NCBI RefSeq assembly: GCF_000699445.3
Contig: NC_067198.1
Coordinates: 4,746,801-4,810,800 of the forward strand
DNA: 64,000 nucleotides
Direction of reading: 5' to 3'
DNA from: Schistosoma haematobium
Taxonomy: Eukaryota > Platyhelminthes > Trematoda > Strigeidida > Schistosomatidae
Below the pieces are notes generated by a model. It did not search any database and was not told where the DNA came from. It saw only the letters and a list, made by a program, of their open reading frames with translations. Of this stretch, positions 1-9,230 are shown one piece after another. Within the stretch, counting starts at the first letter, position 1; the number at the start of each line of letters is the position of its first letter. A program made the position numbers and the translations under genes.

Positions 1-400
1 CTGGGCTATCCGGGCTGAGACCGACCTACACTAGGACTGGGATGTAATCACAAGTGATTGATTCCTGGGTGGTGATCCATGTCATGTGTGTCAAATCCTT
101 CCTAATACAGATTGAATGCTATCCGTCAGGAAGCACTAGTTCCCTCAAGATTACAGGTACACCTTGCTGACGAGTGCCAAGTAGCACGAAACCCGGATCC
201 AGGGTCTGTTATCGACTACCTCCAACCACCATCTGATCTCAACATAGTGCACGCAATGTCGAGTCAACTAGACCGGTAGCTACATTACAACTTGGTCGAT
301 AGGATTCGATCTGCACTAAATAAGGACCTGACACACATGATATTGGTCACCACCCAGGGATCATTCAATTGTGATAAACCTTATAAATCTGAACTATTCA
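1..400. repeat. Foldback repeat enclosing a hammerhead-like motif
   Basis: Sequence near 60-105 (key string CCTGGGTGGTGATCC) recurs as its reverse complement near 320-370 (GGTCACCACCCAGG), so the segment can fold on itself with a loop of roughly 210 bp. The loop contains the hammerhead-like core at 167-206. The segment is more GC-rich than its surroundings, which suggests an inserted element. The superfamily was not recognised and the left end may be cut by the window edge. Confidence 0.5.
155..221 (+). ncRNA. Hammerhead ribozyme candidate with a looped stem III
   Basis: The core CTGACGA (167-173) is followed by stem II GTGC/GCAC (174-177 with 184-187, loop CAAGTA), then GAAA (188-191), then stem III with CCC (192-194) pairing GGG (202-204), then the cleavage triplet GTC ending at 206. 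All conserved core bases are present. Distal stem I can form AGGTA (155-159) with TACCT (217-221), but the part of stem I next to the core pairs poorly. Activity of this copy is therefore doubtful. The looped stem III differs from the loopless stem III of the other hammerheads in the window. Confidence 0.5.
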
Positions 401-845
401 CTTGATATGGAGGAGGCTAAAATTGTGTTCTGCAGAACTGGGTGAGAAGGATCAGAAAAGACTGAGAATTGACGCAACGTGTTTTGTGCTGATCGACATG
501 TTATTGGTTTAGCACATGGATAAAGTCACATATATTAGTCGGTATTCTGATAGGCGGTCTTATCATATGATAATTGACAAGGTGAAAATTTTTAACCATA
601 ATATCAAATAATACCTGATGAATATGATGTAATGATTGCTTTAATAAATCAGCTTACTTTTTAGTTTTATGATTGATAAACGTCAAACAAAAATTTCATA
701 ATTAACAATTTGTTGAATCGAATTATCGTAACTTTATGGTACTACTATTATATTTTATAATTATGATAATATTCAAAATAAACGGAGTAATTTGAAGGTT
801 AAGTAATTATAAGATTTAAACATGGATGAGAAGTTAAATTCACTT
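401..845. other. AT-rich sequence, nothing recognised
   Basis: No coding signal, RNA motif or clear repeat was seen in this stretch. Confidence 0.5.
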
Positions 846-1248
846 AATATTGTTTTATTTGAATTTTACCATTGATGTTTAACACTGCAATTGATCAGTC
901 TCTTATTGGTATATGTGGATACTGTGTGTATTGCCTTGATATTAATTTAATTCACAAACATTCTAATCAAGAAAAATGGATAATGACTATTAGTGGAACT
1001 CAGTTTGACACATTTCACTTTGTCTTATTTGGAACTCGTCAGTTGGATGTATCTGCATCTCAGAATTGATGTTCACTCTAGGACTCGAACTCAGTACTGT
1101 TTACTTCAAACGCCATCACATTATTCACTTATCTACTGAGTCCTGATAATAGACTGATCAATCATAATGTTAAACATTAATGAGAAGTATCAAATAAACA
1201 ATATCAAGTGAATTTAAACTTCACCCTCAATGCATAAGCAAATGGCTT
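846..1248 (-). repeat. Smα-like hammerhead SINE unit, degenerate, with an inverted fragment
   Basis: The minus strand carries the tRNA-like promoter, with a B box inside the reverse complement of GACTCGAACTCAG (about 1081) and an A box near 1125-1135. It is followed by a hammerhead remnant at about 1000-1050 that keeps CTGACGA but has lost the GAAA run, so it is probably inactive. From about 1150 a plus-oriented piece of the same family (about 1160-1225) follows, giving a head-to-head arrangement seen repeatedly in this window. Confidence 0.7.
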
Positions 1249-1249
1249 T

Positions 1250-1436
1250 AAATAATTTTCTAGTGGTTAAGTGCTCGTGCGCGGAACCAGTAAGTCCTGG
1301 GTCGTGGATGCGCACTGCTGAGGAGTCCCGCAATAGGATGAAACGGCCGTCCAGTGCTTCCAGGTTTTCCATGGTGGTCTAACTTCAATTCACTCATGAT
1401 CTTAACCATTGAAATGTACATATATAGTTATATCAT
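1250..1436 (+). repeat. Family B tRNA-headed hammerhead repeat, partial
   Basis: A box region (AGTGGTTAAG, about 1262) is present. The B box is deleted, because the sequence runs from CCTGGG directly into GTCGTGG. A near-intact hammerhead follows, then the family tail (ACTCATGATCTTAACC). The element ends immediately beside the splice donor of the host-like exon at 1444-2015. Confidence 0.8.
1312..1357 (+). ncRNA. Family B hammerhead ribozyme, near intact
   Basis: Stem I is GCACTG (1312-1317) with CAGTGC (1352-1357). The core is CTGAGGA (1318-1324). Stem II is GTCC/GGAT around CGCAATA, closed by a G-U wobble. GAAA is at 1340-1343, the self-complementary stem III ACGGCCGT at 1343-1350, and the cleavage triplet GTC ends at 1351. 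Every conserved core base is present. This is the best plus-strand copy of the family here. Confidence 0.75.
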
Positions 1437-1443
1437 AACTCAC

Positions 1444-2015
1444 CCCAATCTCTTCATTTGAATTATATCGTTCTATTGTATCAGGAATCTTCCATGTAAT
1501 ATCATTCATTTTATAATAATAATTATTATTATCATTATTGTTCAGATATAATGTTGATGAATTAAATTGTTTTATGATAGAATTATTTACATTTGGTAAA
1601 CTTTCACAAGATATATTTGATAATGGAGATTGACTAATTGATGATTTGTAAGATGGAATATTACTATTATTAGTATTATTATTATGTAATTGGATATCTT
1701 TTCTACAAGCTGATCTAGTTGTAATTGGTAATTTTGGATATGAATTCATTTTTACATGATTATGATTATTTTCACGAATAATTGTTATTTTAGTATGATG
1801 ATTTATAGGATCCAGTGTAATGGATGTATCACTGAATGAATTCAATTCTGTCTTGATTATTCCAGATGATGATTTACTCAATAAAGGTGATACTTCTATT
1901 GATTTATTATGATTATTATTATTATTCATAATTTTATGATTAATTCTTAAACCGGAATGACTTAAATCTGATATTGATGCACTTTTAATATTGTCTAAAT
2001 ATTTAGGAGTTAAAT
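1444..2015 (-). CDS. Host-like exon, Asn-rich disordered protein (third candidate exon)
   Basis: The minus strand has a polypyrimidine acceptor (CTATTTTCTTTTTCAG, AG at 2017-2016), then an open frame of 190 codons plus 2 bases, then a GGG|GTGAGT donor (GT at 1443-1442). Acceptor phase is 1 and donor phase is 0. The product is rich in Asn, Ser, Ile and His, with poly-Asn runs and no recognisable domain, signal peptide or membrane segment. The preceding exon at 4192-4787 ends with one codon base (G), and this exon supplies AT, giving an Asp codon across the junction. Poly-Asn encoded by AT-rich codons is common in flatworm proteins. The family is unknown, and the next exon would lie outside the window. 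A fortuitous open frame is possible, but paired splice sites and matching phases argue against it. Confidence 0.65.
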
Positions 2016-2142
2016 CTGAAAAAGAAAATAGTTTATTGCTTGTATCAATCAGTTTAATATAGAGATTACTGATTTGTTTAAAGATTATTCTGTGAATTTT
2101 GTTTCTGAAGTATCTGACTTGAAAATCAAGAAGTCGAATGAA

Positions 2143-2854
2143 GGCGAGACTTTAATTTAGGGACGACCTTTGAACGAATCTTAAATGACCTTGACAATTA
2201 TTAGCCAATCAGAAGACAGCTAGTATAAAGTAAAAATATTTTATAAGAAATTAATGAATTACAGTGGATATTCTTCTTTTACATGATTTAAAAAGGTTTG
2301 ATAACGGTTCAGAGGTTCTGAATTCATAATGCATACGGTATAGAAACTCGTCCGTAGGGTTAGGGTTAGGGATTATGAATTAGGGTTAGGGTGGCGAGAT
2401 TCTAATTTAGGGACGAGCCATAAAGAAGCGTTTGACCAATTTCAAATTCACGGAGCCAAGTTCTACACGTGATGCTAACATACGATCGGTTTACAGTGGA
2501 TTTTGGAGAAGAGGTGTTTATTCAGAGGCTACAATCCTTACCCTAACCCTAACTCCTAACCCTGAATCCTAACACTAACCCCTAACCCTAACCCCCAACC
2601 CTAACTCCTAACCCTAATTCATAATCCCTAACCCTAACCCTACGGACGAGTTTCTATACCGTATGCATTATGAATTCAGAACCTCTGAACCGTTATCAAA
2701 CCTTTTTAAATCATGTAAAAGAAGAATATCCACTGTAATTCATTAATTTCTTATAAAATATTTTTACTTTATACTAGCTGTCTTCTGATTGGCTAATAAT
2801 TGTCAAGGTCATTTAAGATTCGTTCAAAGGTCATCCCTAAGTTAGAGTCTCGCC
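2143..2854. mobile_element. TIR DNA element with telomere-like TTAGGG runs (Merlin-like termini)
   Basis: Inverted repeats of about 245 bp flank the element (2143-2391 and 2609-2854). They begin GGCGAGACTTTAATTTAGGG and end with the near reverse complement. The inner tips of both arms carry TTAGGG/CCCTAA repeats (about 2355-2395 and 2530-2645). A second internal copy of the terminus (GGCGAGATTCTAATTTAGGG) starts near 2391, suggesting nesting. The outer terminus matches the element with a Merlin-type transposase remnant at 18983-19625. No clean target-site duplication was found for this copy. Confidence 0.75.
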
Positions 2855-2903
2855 ACATAAACTACTTATTCAATAACCTTTGGTGTTTAACTATTAGAGA
2901 AAG

Positions 2904-3400
2904 TATCAGATGGATTTTGTGGATATTATAGTAATTTCAATAGTTAAGATCATGAGTCAATTGTAGCTAGACCACCATAGAAAACCTAGAAGTACTGGAT
3001 GTCCGTTTCGCATTATTGTGGGACTCCTCAGTAGCACGCACCCACGACCCCACCTCGCGAGATTCGAACCCACGACCTACTGGTTTCGTGCGCGAGCACT
3101 TAACCACTAGACCACTGAACCAACCGGCATTCAACGGTGTTAATGTCTAACTTCAACTAATCCACGAAATTGAGCGACACATCCACTATTGTCTTCAGTG
3201 AGTTACTATCTCACAACTGACTCGGTTGAACTCCACTGGTCACTACTTCTCACTAGAACTCCAGGTAATACTTCGTGAAGCCAGTCACTAGTGAGCATAT
3301 GTCGATTAATATCAGATGAGGTTTGTGGATCTTATAGTAATTTCAACAGTTAAGATCATGAGTCAGTTGAAGCTAGAGCACCATGGAAAAAGCTTAAGTA
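2904..3400 (-). repeat. Family B repeat, about 1.2-unit tandem
   Basis: The unit signature (TATCAGATGG, 2904) recurs at 3310 (TATCAGATGAGG), giving a 406-bp period. The complete unit has the hammerhead at about 2995-3045, the B box at about 3061-3073 and the A box at about 3095-3110. In the hammerhead CTGAGGA is intact, but stem II is broken (GTCC against ATGC). The second unit stops at about 3390, in sequence just downstream of where its cleavage site would be. Confidence 0.8.
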
Positions 3401-4190
3401 ATATGTTCATGGATGAAAATCAATGTAATCTAATGAGTAATGCATTGGTATTCCCATACATATTTATGGCTACTTCCTTTACTAATCTTATTTAATAGAT
3501 CAAATAAAGATATAAACTTTATAGAGGTTTAAGTCGGAATGCTTTCAGATATTGACTTGATAGTGAACAAAAGTATTTTAAACAGATGGTCGGAAATTAT
3601 TCACAGTTTATATATAATTAATAATGAATTTTTATTATATATAAGAAAGTTTTGATTTATTTCTAAAAAATAGATGTCGATTTCTATGTCGTATAAATGA
3701 GATATGACTAGACTTTAACAATTTCGAAATTAAGCTTACGAACTCTTAACGTCTAGATCACTGAGATAACATTCAACGGTTTGAATCTTTAACGCCCTAT
3801 GAACCTATAATTTTTTGCAAACTTTAAGTGGTCTATTACTGATGGTTCGCACTTGAAACCAAAGGTCCTAGATTCCATTCCCATGGATTAGTCATGAATT
3901 TGTACTATTAAGGAGTTTCATACCATTCAGCCATTGAATCCAGGTTTTCAATGATTATCCAGCTAACTTAAGTACATGATTTCAATTGTGAAAATACTAC
4001 AACCTCTACAAATCTCCTATACTAATTTGTTATTCTATTTATTTATACTATTAAAATTATAATAATACACAATTTAAAAAAATATATTTTCATCTGTTAT
4101 TTAAAACAAAACAGAACACACACACAATTATCATACAACATCTAACTACTAATAACAATTAATAGTAATATAGCTAACAGGATTTACTAA
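3401..4190. other. Candidate intron sequence with an eroded family B remnant
   Basis: This is part of the candidate intron between the exons at 4192-4787 and 1444-2015. A strongly decayed plus-oriented family B copy is recognisable at about 3720-3980. The remainder is AT-rich without recognised signals. Confidence 0.5.
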
Positions 4191-4191
4191 C

Positions 4192-4787
4192 CAGTTTCTT
4201 TGAAACTTGCATATCTATTAATTTGTTTTATGTTGTGTTCATCTAAATTATAACCTAAATAATTCTTTTTCAATGCTAAATTTGACATGAAACAACTAGA
4301 TACGACAGTGTTAGTAGACGTAGTCGTAATCGTCGTCATCGTCGTCGTAGTAGTGGTAATAGTATTTACTGTCATCGGAACAGTGGAACTAATCACCTTC
4401 CCCTGGAATACAGGTATTAATGAATGATGATTATGAGTATTAAGTATATTATTCTTATTATTAGTCCTAGTTGATATTTTTCGTATTGGAGGATAAGATT
4501 TAATATGTTTAAGCATTATTTTTTGAGCATTATTATTATTATTAATATTCATATATTGATTAACATTACTTTTATCAAATGTATTATGATGATTAGTGAT
4601 AGTGTTGGTTAGCTGAACTTGTGATGAATGTTTTGGTTTATTGATTAAAGTTGATTTCAAATATTGTTCATCATGTTTTATCGATGTTAAAATAGGTGAT
4701 GTTTGTGTAACCATTTTGTTTTCTGATTGTTTTGATGTTGAAATTGTATTTTTTATTGTTGCTACGGTAGTATTTTTCTTATCACCT
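4192..4787 (-). CDS. Host-like exon, Thr/Asn-rich disordered protein (second candidate exon)
   Basis: The minus strand shows a strong pyrimidine tract and acceptor (CTCGTTTTTCTCTAG, AG at 4789-4788), an open frame of 198 codons, and a donor ACTG|GTTAGT (GT at 4191-4190). The exon starts at codon position 3 and ends after position 1. The end phase matches the exon at 2015-1444 and the start phase matches both upstream exons (41950 and 31105). The product has a long Thr-rich run around a Thr/Met stretch, an Asn run and basic patches, with no recognised domain. An internal methionine at 4714 could be mistaken for the start, but the frame stays open upstream to the acceptor. Low complexity leaves some doubt that this is coding. 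Confidence 0.68.
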
Positions 4788-5094
4788 CTAGAGAAAAACG
4801 AGAAAAAAATGAAAAAAAAACGTAATGATAGAAGGCTGAAATATTCAAGATATGTTTTGTGTTTACTTACAAGTAGTTTTTATAAAAAAATGAGAATTTG
4901 TAATCCTATTAGTGTTAGTAAACGTCTGGTGATCTATCTACAAAGCTGGTTAAGTATATTATACATAATGACCTACTTAATTATAAATAAACATGTGTTG
5001 TTATATATCTGAAATGTTAACATTCAATTGAAAGCTTGTAATTATTGTTTGGGCTGTACACTTTTGCAAATTTGTACTGGTTATAATCTATTAT
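4788..5094. other. Intron sequence, nothing certain
   Basis: The acceptor pyrimidine tract of the 4787 exon lies here. A possible extra minus-strand donor (CTT|GTAAGT, about 4870) was seen, but its phase does not fit the neighbouring exon, so it is not called. Confidence 0.4.
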
Positions 5095-5280
5095 TTCAAT
5101 GGTAGAGATCATGAGTCAGTTAAAGCTAGAACACCATGGAAACCTGGGAGCACTGGAAGACCGTTTCGTCCTATTGTAGGACTCCTCAGTAGTGCGCATT
5201 CACGATCTCACCCCCCGCGAGATTCGAACCCAGGACCCATCAGTCTCGAGTGTGAGCGGTTAACCACTAAATCACTGATT
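5095..5280 (-). repeat. Family B repeat, minus half of an inverted pair
   Basis: Minus-strand unit with tail (about 5100-5140), hammerhead (5150-5195), B box (GATTCGAACCCAGGACC region, about 5221) and A box (about 5250-5270). It runs head-to-head into the plus copy that begins at about 5281, making a near-palindromic pair. Confidence 0.8.
5150..5195 (-). ncRNA. Family B hammerhead ribozyme, mutated stem III
   Basis: On the minus strand, CTGAGGA, stem II GTCC/GGAC (loop TACAATA) and GAAA are intact. Stem III has lost its perfect palindrome (CGGTCTTC in place of CGGCCGTC), so the cleavage triplet reads TTC. The stem I pair next to the core is mismatched. Weak or no activity is expected. Confidence 0.6.
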
Positions 5281-5560
5281 ACAATTGTGGATGTTTCGTT
5301 CAGTTTCGTGGATTAGTTGAAGTTAGCCATCAACACCGTTGGATGACGGTCGGCTCAGTGGTCTAGCGAGCGAGACTGATAGTCCCTGGGTTCGAATCTC
5401 GCAGGGAGTGGGATCGTGAATGTGCACTGCTGAGGAGTCCCACAATAGAACGAAACGGCCGTTCAGTACTTTCAGGCTTTCCATGTTGATCTAGCTTCAA
5501 TTGACTCACGATATCAACCATCGAAATCGCTATAATATCCACAAAACAACTTCTGATAAC
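5281..5560 (+). repeat. Family B repeat, plus half of an inverted pair
   Basis: Contains part of the head, the A box region (GGCTCAGTGGTCTAG, with the following TGGTTAAG lost), a clear B box (GGGTTCGAATCTCGC, about 5388), the hammerhead (5424-5469) and the tail ending in TATCCACAAAACAACTTCTG. The LINE copy begins about 40 bp downstream. Confidence 0.8.
5424..5469 (+). ncRNA. Family B hammerhead ribozyme, mildly mutated
   Basis: Core CTGAGGA (5430-5436) and GAAA (5452-5455) are intact. Stem II GTCC/GAAC has one mismatch. The cleavage triplet is GTT, which fits the NUH rule but is not the usual GTC. Stem I GCACTG/CAGTAC has one mismatch. Confidence 0.65.
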
Positions 5561-5789
5561 AATCTATTATGTTTTTAAAGGATCTTATTGATTGTTTAAC
5601 ATAACTCCGCCTGTAGCTCTTCTAGAGTTACTGCCGGTCCCAAGCCCGGGTAAAGGAGGAGGGTTGGGCATGGGGTTAGCGTCCCCATCCCGTAGAAAAC
5701 TAACTCGCTAAAAAACGCTTACCAGAAAAAATAATTCAAACCATTTTAACTCTGCCCTGAGAGTTAGAAGGTCTTCATTTAGAAGAATT

Positions 5790-6770
5790 ATGACGCTTCA
5801 TGGTGAAAGCCGAATTCCTTCGGAAGCCACGAGGCCGATGCCCCTTCTAACAACCAGAGCAAAAATTTTTATAGGTACATGGAACGTTAGAACAATGTGG
5901 GAAACCGGGAAGACCAGCCAAATAGCAACGGAAATGAGGAGATACAACTTGGCAGTACTGGGAATCAGCGAAACCCACTGGACTCAAGCTGGACAGAAAA
6001 GGCTAGCTACGGGAGAGATGCTGCTATACTCCGGTCACGAAGAGGAAAATGCTCCACACACACAGGGAGTTGCTCTAATGCTGTCCAAAGTAGCACGAAA
6101 TGCACTTGTAGGATGGGAATCCCACGGATCCAGAATCATCAAAGCATCATTCAAAACAAAGAAGGAGGGGATCTTAATGAATATTATCCAATGTTATGCA
6201 CCCACCAATGATAGCAACGACGACATTAAAGATCAATTCTACGAGCGGCTGCAGTCAATCATAGAGAAATGCTCAAGAAAGGACCTCACCATTCTGATGG
6301 GAGATCTAAATGCCAAGGTCGGAATAGACAACACTGGATATGAAGATATTATGGGACGACATGGACTGGGAGAGAGGAACGAAAATGGAGAAAGATTTGC
6401 AAATTTGTGTGCATTCAACAAATTAGTCATAGGAGGCACAATATTTCCACACAAACGTATACACAAGGCTACATGGATCTCACCGGACCACACTACAGAG
6501 AACCAAATAGACCATATTTGCATCAAAAAAATTCCGAAGGACAATGGAAGATGTGAGAACCAGGAGAGGAGCTGACGTAGCTTCAGATCACCACCTAGTT
6601 GTAGCCAATTTAAAACTGAAGCTAAAAAGAACTGGACAAGTGGACAAACAGCAATACAAAGGTTCAATACAGCCTTCCTTCGAGATACTGACAAACTCAA
6701 TGAATTCAAGATAGCTCTCAACAACAGATTCCAAGCCTTTCAAGATCTACTGAAGGAAGAAGAAACTACC
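5790..6770 (+). pseudogene. LINE apurinic-type endonuclease domain, frameshifted
   Basis: The first open frame (5790-6575) encodes an exonuclease/endonuclease/phosphatase fold that in RTE elements nicks target DNA to prime reverse transcription. Visible motifs are GTWNVRT near the N-terminus, ISETHW, a QCYAPTND strand, MGDLNAKVG and a final QIDHI. The conserved SDHH motif is encoded at about 6583-6594 but in another frame. The break is at the A7 run 6525-6531, and a second one-base change at 6624-6628 restores the frame into the RT. The ATG at 5790 is only the first in this frame, because several stops interrupt the leader upstream. Both breaks lie in homopolymers, so sequencing error is an alternative to genuine decay. 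Confidence 0.85.
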
Positions 6771-8807
6771 ATGGAGGACAACTGGAAAGGCATCAAAGAA
6801 ACATTGACTTCAACGTGTCAAGAGGTTCTGGGCCTAAAGAAACACCATCATAAGGAATGGATCTCTATAGAAACACTGGACAAGATCAAAGAAAGGAAGA
6901 ACAAGAAGACAGCAATTAACAACAGCCGAACACGAGCAGAGAAAGTCCAAGCACAAGCTGAATACATAGAAGCAAACAAGCAAGTGAAGAGGAGCATTAG
7001 AGCCGACAGGAAGAAATACGTGGAAGAATTAGCAACGACGGCAGAAAAAGCTGCTAGAGAAGGAAATATGAAACAGCTCTACGATACAACGAAGAAACTA
7101 TCAGGGAAATACAGTAAACCAGAGAGGCCGGTCAAAGACAAAGAAGGCAAGCCAATCACTGAAATTCAACAACAGCGAAACAGATGGGTAGAATACTTCG
7201 AGGAACTCCTGAATAGGCCGGCTCCAATGAATCCACCGAACATCGAAGTAGCACACACAGATCTTCCTATAGATGTCAACCCACCAACGACGGAAGAAAT
7301 TAGAATGGCCGTCAGACAAATCAAGAACGGGAAAGCAGCAGGACCCGACAACATACCAGCTGAAGCACTGAAATCAGACGTCGAAGTAACCACAAGCATG
7401 CTTTACCCTCTATTCAAAAAGATTTGGGAGGAGGAACAAGTGCCGATGGACTGGAAAGAAGGACACCTCATCAAGATTCCAAAGAAAGGAGATCTGAGCA
7501 AATGTGAAAACTACAGAGGCATTACACTACTGTCAATACCAGGGAAAGTCTTCAACAGGGTGTTGCTGAACCGGATGAAGGATGCAGTAGATGCCCAACT
7601 TCGAGATCAACAAGCTGGATTCCGAAAGGATCGGTCGTGCACAGACCAAATTGCAACACTACGGATCATCGTCGAACAATCAGTTGAGTGGAACTCGTCA
7701 CTATACATCAACTTCATTGATTATGAAAAGGCATTCGACAGTGTAGATAGGAGGACATTATGGAAACTTCTTCGACACTACGGAGTTCCTGAGAAGATTG
7801 TCAATATTATCCGGAACTCATACGACGGACTACAGTGCAAAGTAGTGCATGGAGGACAGCTGACAGATGCATTCCAAGTAAGGACCGGAGTCAGACAAGG
7901 CTGTTTACTCTCTCCCTTCCTCTTTCTTCTGGTGGTCGACTGGATTATGAAGACCTCGACATCTGAAGGAAAACACGGAATACAATGGACAGCTCAGAAC
8001 CAATTAGACGATCTGGACTTCGCAGATGACCTAGCCCTCCTATCACGTACACGTGAACAGATTCAGATAAAGACAGCCAATGTAGCAGCAGTCTCTGCAT
8101 CAGTAGGCCTCAGCATACACAAAGGGAAAACCAAGGTCCTCAAATTCAAAGCGGAGAACAGCAATCCAATCACCCTTGATGGCGAAACTCTGGAAGATGT
8201 AGAATCCTTCACATATCTGGGAAGCATCGTCGATAGACATGGAGGTTCAGATGCAGACGTAAAGGCGAGGATTGGCAAAGCAAGGGCCGCATTCCTACAA
8301 TTGAAGAACATATGGAACTCAAAACAACTTTCAACCAATATCAAAGTGAGAATCTTCAATACGAACGTCAAGGCAATTCTACTGTATGGAGCTGAAACTT
8401 GGAGAACTACAACAACCACAATCAAGAAAGTACAAGTATTTATAAATAGCTGTCTACGCAAGATACTCAACATCCATTGGCCGGATACCATCAGCAATAG
8501 CCTTGTGTGGGAGAGAACAAACCAACTTCCAGCTGAAGAGGAAATTAGGAAAAGACGATGGAAATGGATAGGACATACATTACGCAAATCGTCAAACTGC
8601 ATCACGAGGCAAGCTCTAACTTGGAATCCTGAAGGGAAGCGGAAAAGAGGAAGGCCAAAGAACACGTTACGTCGGATAATAGAAGCAGATATGAAAAGGA
8701 TGAATTACAACTGGAAGGAGCTGGAAAGGATTGCCCAGGACAGGGTTGGATGGAGAATGCTGGTGAGCGACCTATGCTCCTTCACGAGGAGTAACAGGTG
8801 TAAGTAA
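6771..8807 (+). CDS. LINE reverse transcriptase (RTE clade), copy 1
   Basis: A 678-codon open frame encodes the reverse transcriptase that copies element RNA at the nicked target. Residues 1-150 are a basic linker rich in Lys, Arg and Glu. RT motifs follow: [15 protein letters not shown] (about 189), YRGITLLS (about 250), [13 protein letters not shown] (about 285), [10 protein letters not shown] with a catalytic Asp at 317, [10 protein letters not shown] (about 370) and the FADD box at 417-420. The C-terminal third has [17 protein letters not shown] and [13 protein letters not shown], typical of RTE elements. In an intact element this would be the C-terminal part of one EN-RT polyprotein, so the ATG at 6771 is an internal Met left by the upstream frameshifts. 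The frame has no stop, which points to recent insertion. Confidence 0.9.
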   Translation: MEDNWKGIKETLTSTCQEVLGLKKHHHKEWISIETLDKIKERKNKKTAINNSRTRAEKVQAQAEYIEANKQVKRSIRADRKKYVEELATTAEKAAREGNMKQLYDTTKKLSGKYSKPERPVKDKEGKPITEIQQQRNRWVEYFEELLNRPAPMNPPNIEVAHTDLPIDVNPPTTEEIRMAVRQIKNGKAAGPDNIPAEALKSDVEVTTSMLYPLFKKIWEEEQVPMDWKEGHLIKIPKKGDLSKCENYRGITLLSIPGKVFNRVLLNRMKDAVDAQLRDQQAGFRKDRSCTDQIATLRIIVEQSVEWNSSLYINFIDYEKAFDSVDRRTLWKLLRHYGVPEKIVNIIRNSYDGLQCKVVHGGQLTDAFQVRTGVRQGCLLSPFLFLLVVDWIMKTSTSEGKHGIQWTAQNQLDDLDFADDLALLSRTREQIQIKTANVAAVSASVGLSIHKGKTKVLKFKAENSNPITLDGETLEDVESFTYLGSIVDRHGGSDADVKARIGKARAAFLQLKNIWNSKQLSTNIKVRIFNTNVKAILLYGAETWRTTTTTIKKVQVFINSCLRKILNIHWPDTISNSLVWERTNQLPAEEEIRKRRWKWIGHTLRKSSNCITRQALTWNPEGKRKRGRPKNTLRRIIEADMKRMNYNWKELERIAQDRVGWRMLVSDLCSFTRSNRCK

Positions 8808-8812
8808 GAATG

Positions 8813-9230
8813 CAATTAGTTTGTTCGAAACCTGTCTTCCGTTTACTAGATGTGTCGTAAACTGTGTTGAAGAGCCTTTGTACTTTTTTTGCATAGATAA
8901 ATTCTTATTTACCTGTATCCTACTCTGCTTGAAAATATACAATTATAAAATAGGAAAGGAGAAGACGTTTAGTGTCTGATAAAACTACATTTAGCAGTAT
9001 CTTTATATATTTCAAATATTTATCTACAAGCATATTCATTAGAGCACCATAAGATTCAATACATATCTTTCTAATCTTTACATCACTCTCCGTTAAACAC
9101 CAAAAACTTTTCTTAAAATCCCAAGAACGTAAATGGATAACAGTAAAGGATAATACGTAAAACACAAGAAATTAAAAAATTACAAGAGAAATTGTCGAAC
9201 ACTACAAAAAGCATGTAATGGCATTTTTAT
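8813..9230. other. Spacer between the two inverted LINE copies
   Basis: About 420 bp of AT-rich sequence separate the TAAG tails of two oppositely oriented LINEs. No gene or recognised repeat was seen. If transcribed through, it would be the loop of a long hairpin RNA. Confidence 0.6.

Larger units (their letters stand above)
5597..8812 (+). mobile_element. RTE-clade (SR2-like) non-LTR retrotransposon, nearly full length
   Basis: The element starts near 5597 with a GC-richer leader (AACTCCGCCTGTAGC), then encodes an AP-type endonuclease and a reverse transcriptase, and ends in a short TAAG tail (GTAAGTAAG, 8801-8809). Endonuclease followed by RT with no ribonuclease H, a C-terminal GRP-type motif and a simple tandem tail match the RTE clade, to which schistosome SR2 belongs. 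Two single-base frameshifts, at the A-runs 6525-6531 and 6624-6628, split the ORF, so this copy is probably not autonomous. A near-identical inverted copy of its 3' two thirds lies at 9231-11431. Confidence 0.9.

Noticed and set aside
2355..2645. A chromosome end or telomere fusion indicated by TTAGGG repeats
   Set aside because: The runs are short and symmetrical at the inner tips of an inverted-repeat element, so they are better explained as part of that element.
4866..4930. An extra small exon before the 4787 exon (minus strand donor GTAAGT near 4870)
   Set aside because: Its phase does not fit the neighbouring exon and no good acceptor was seen.
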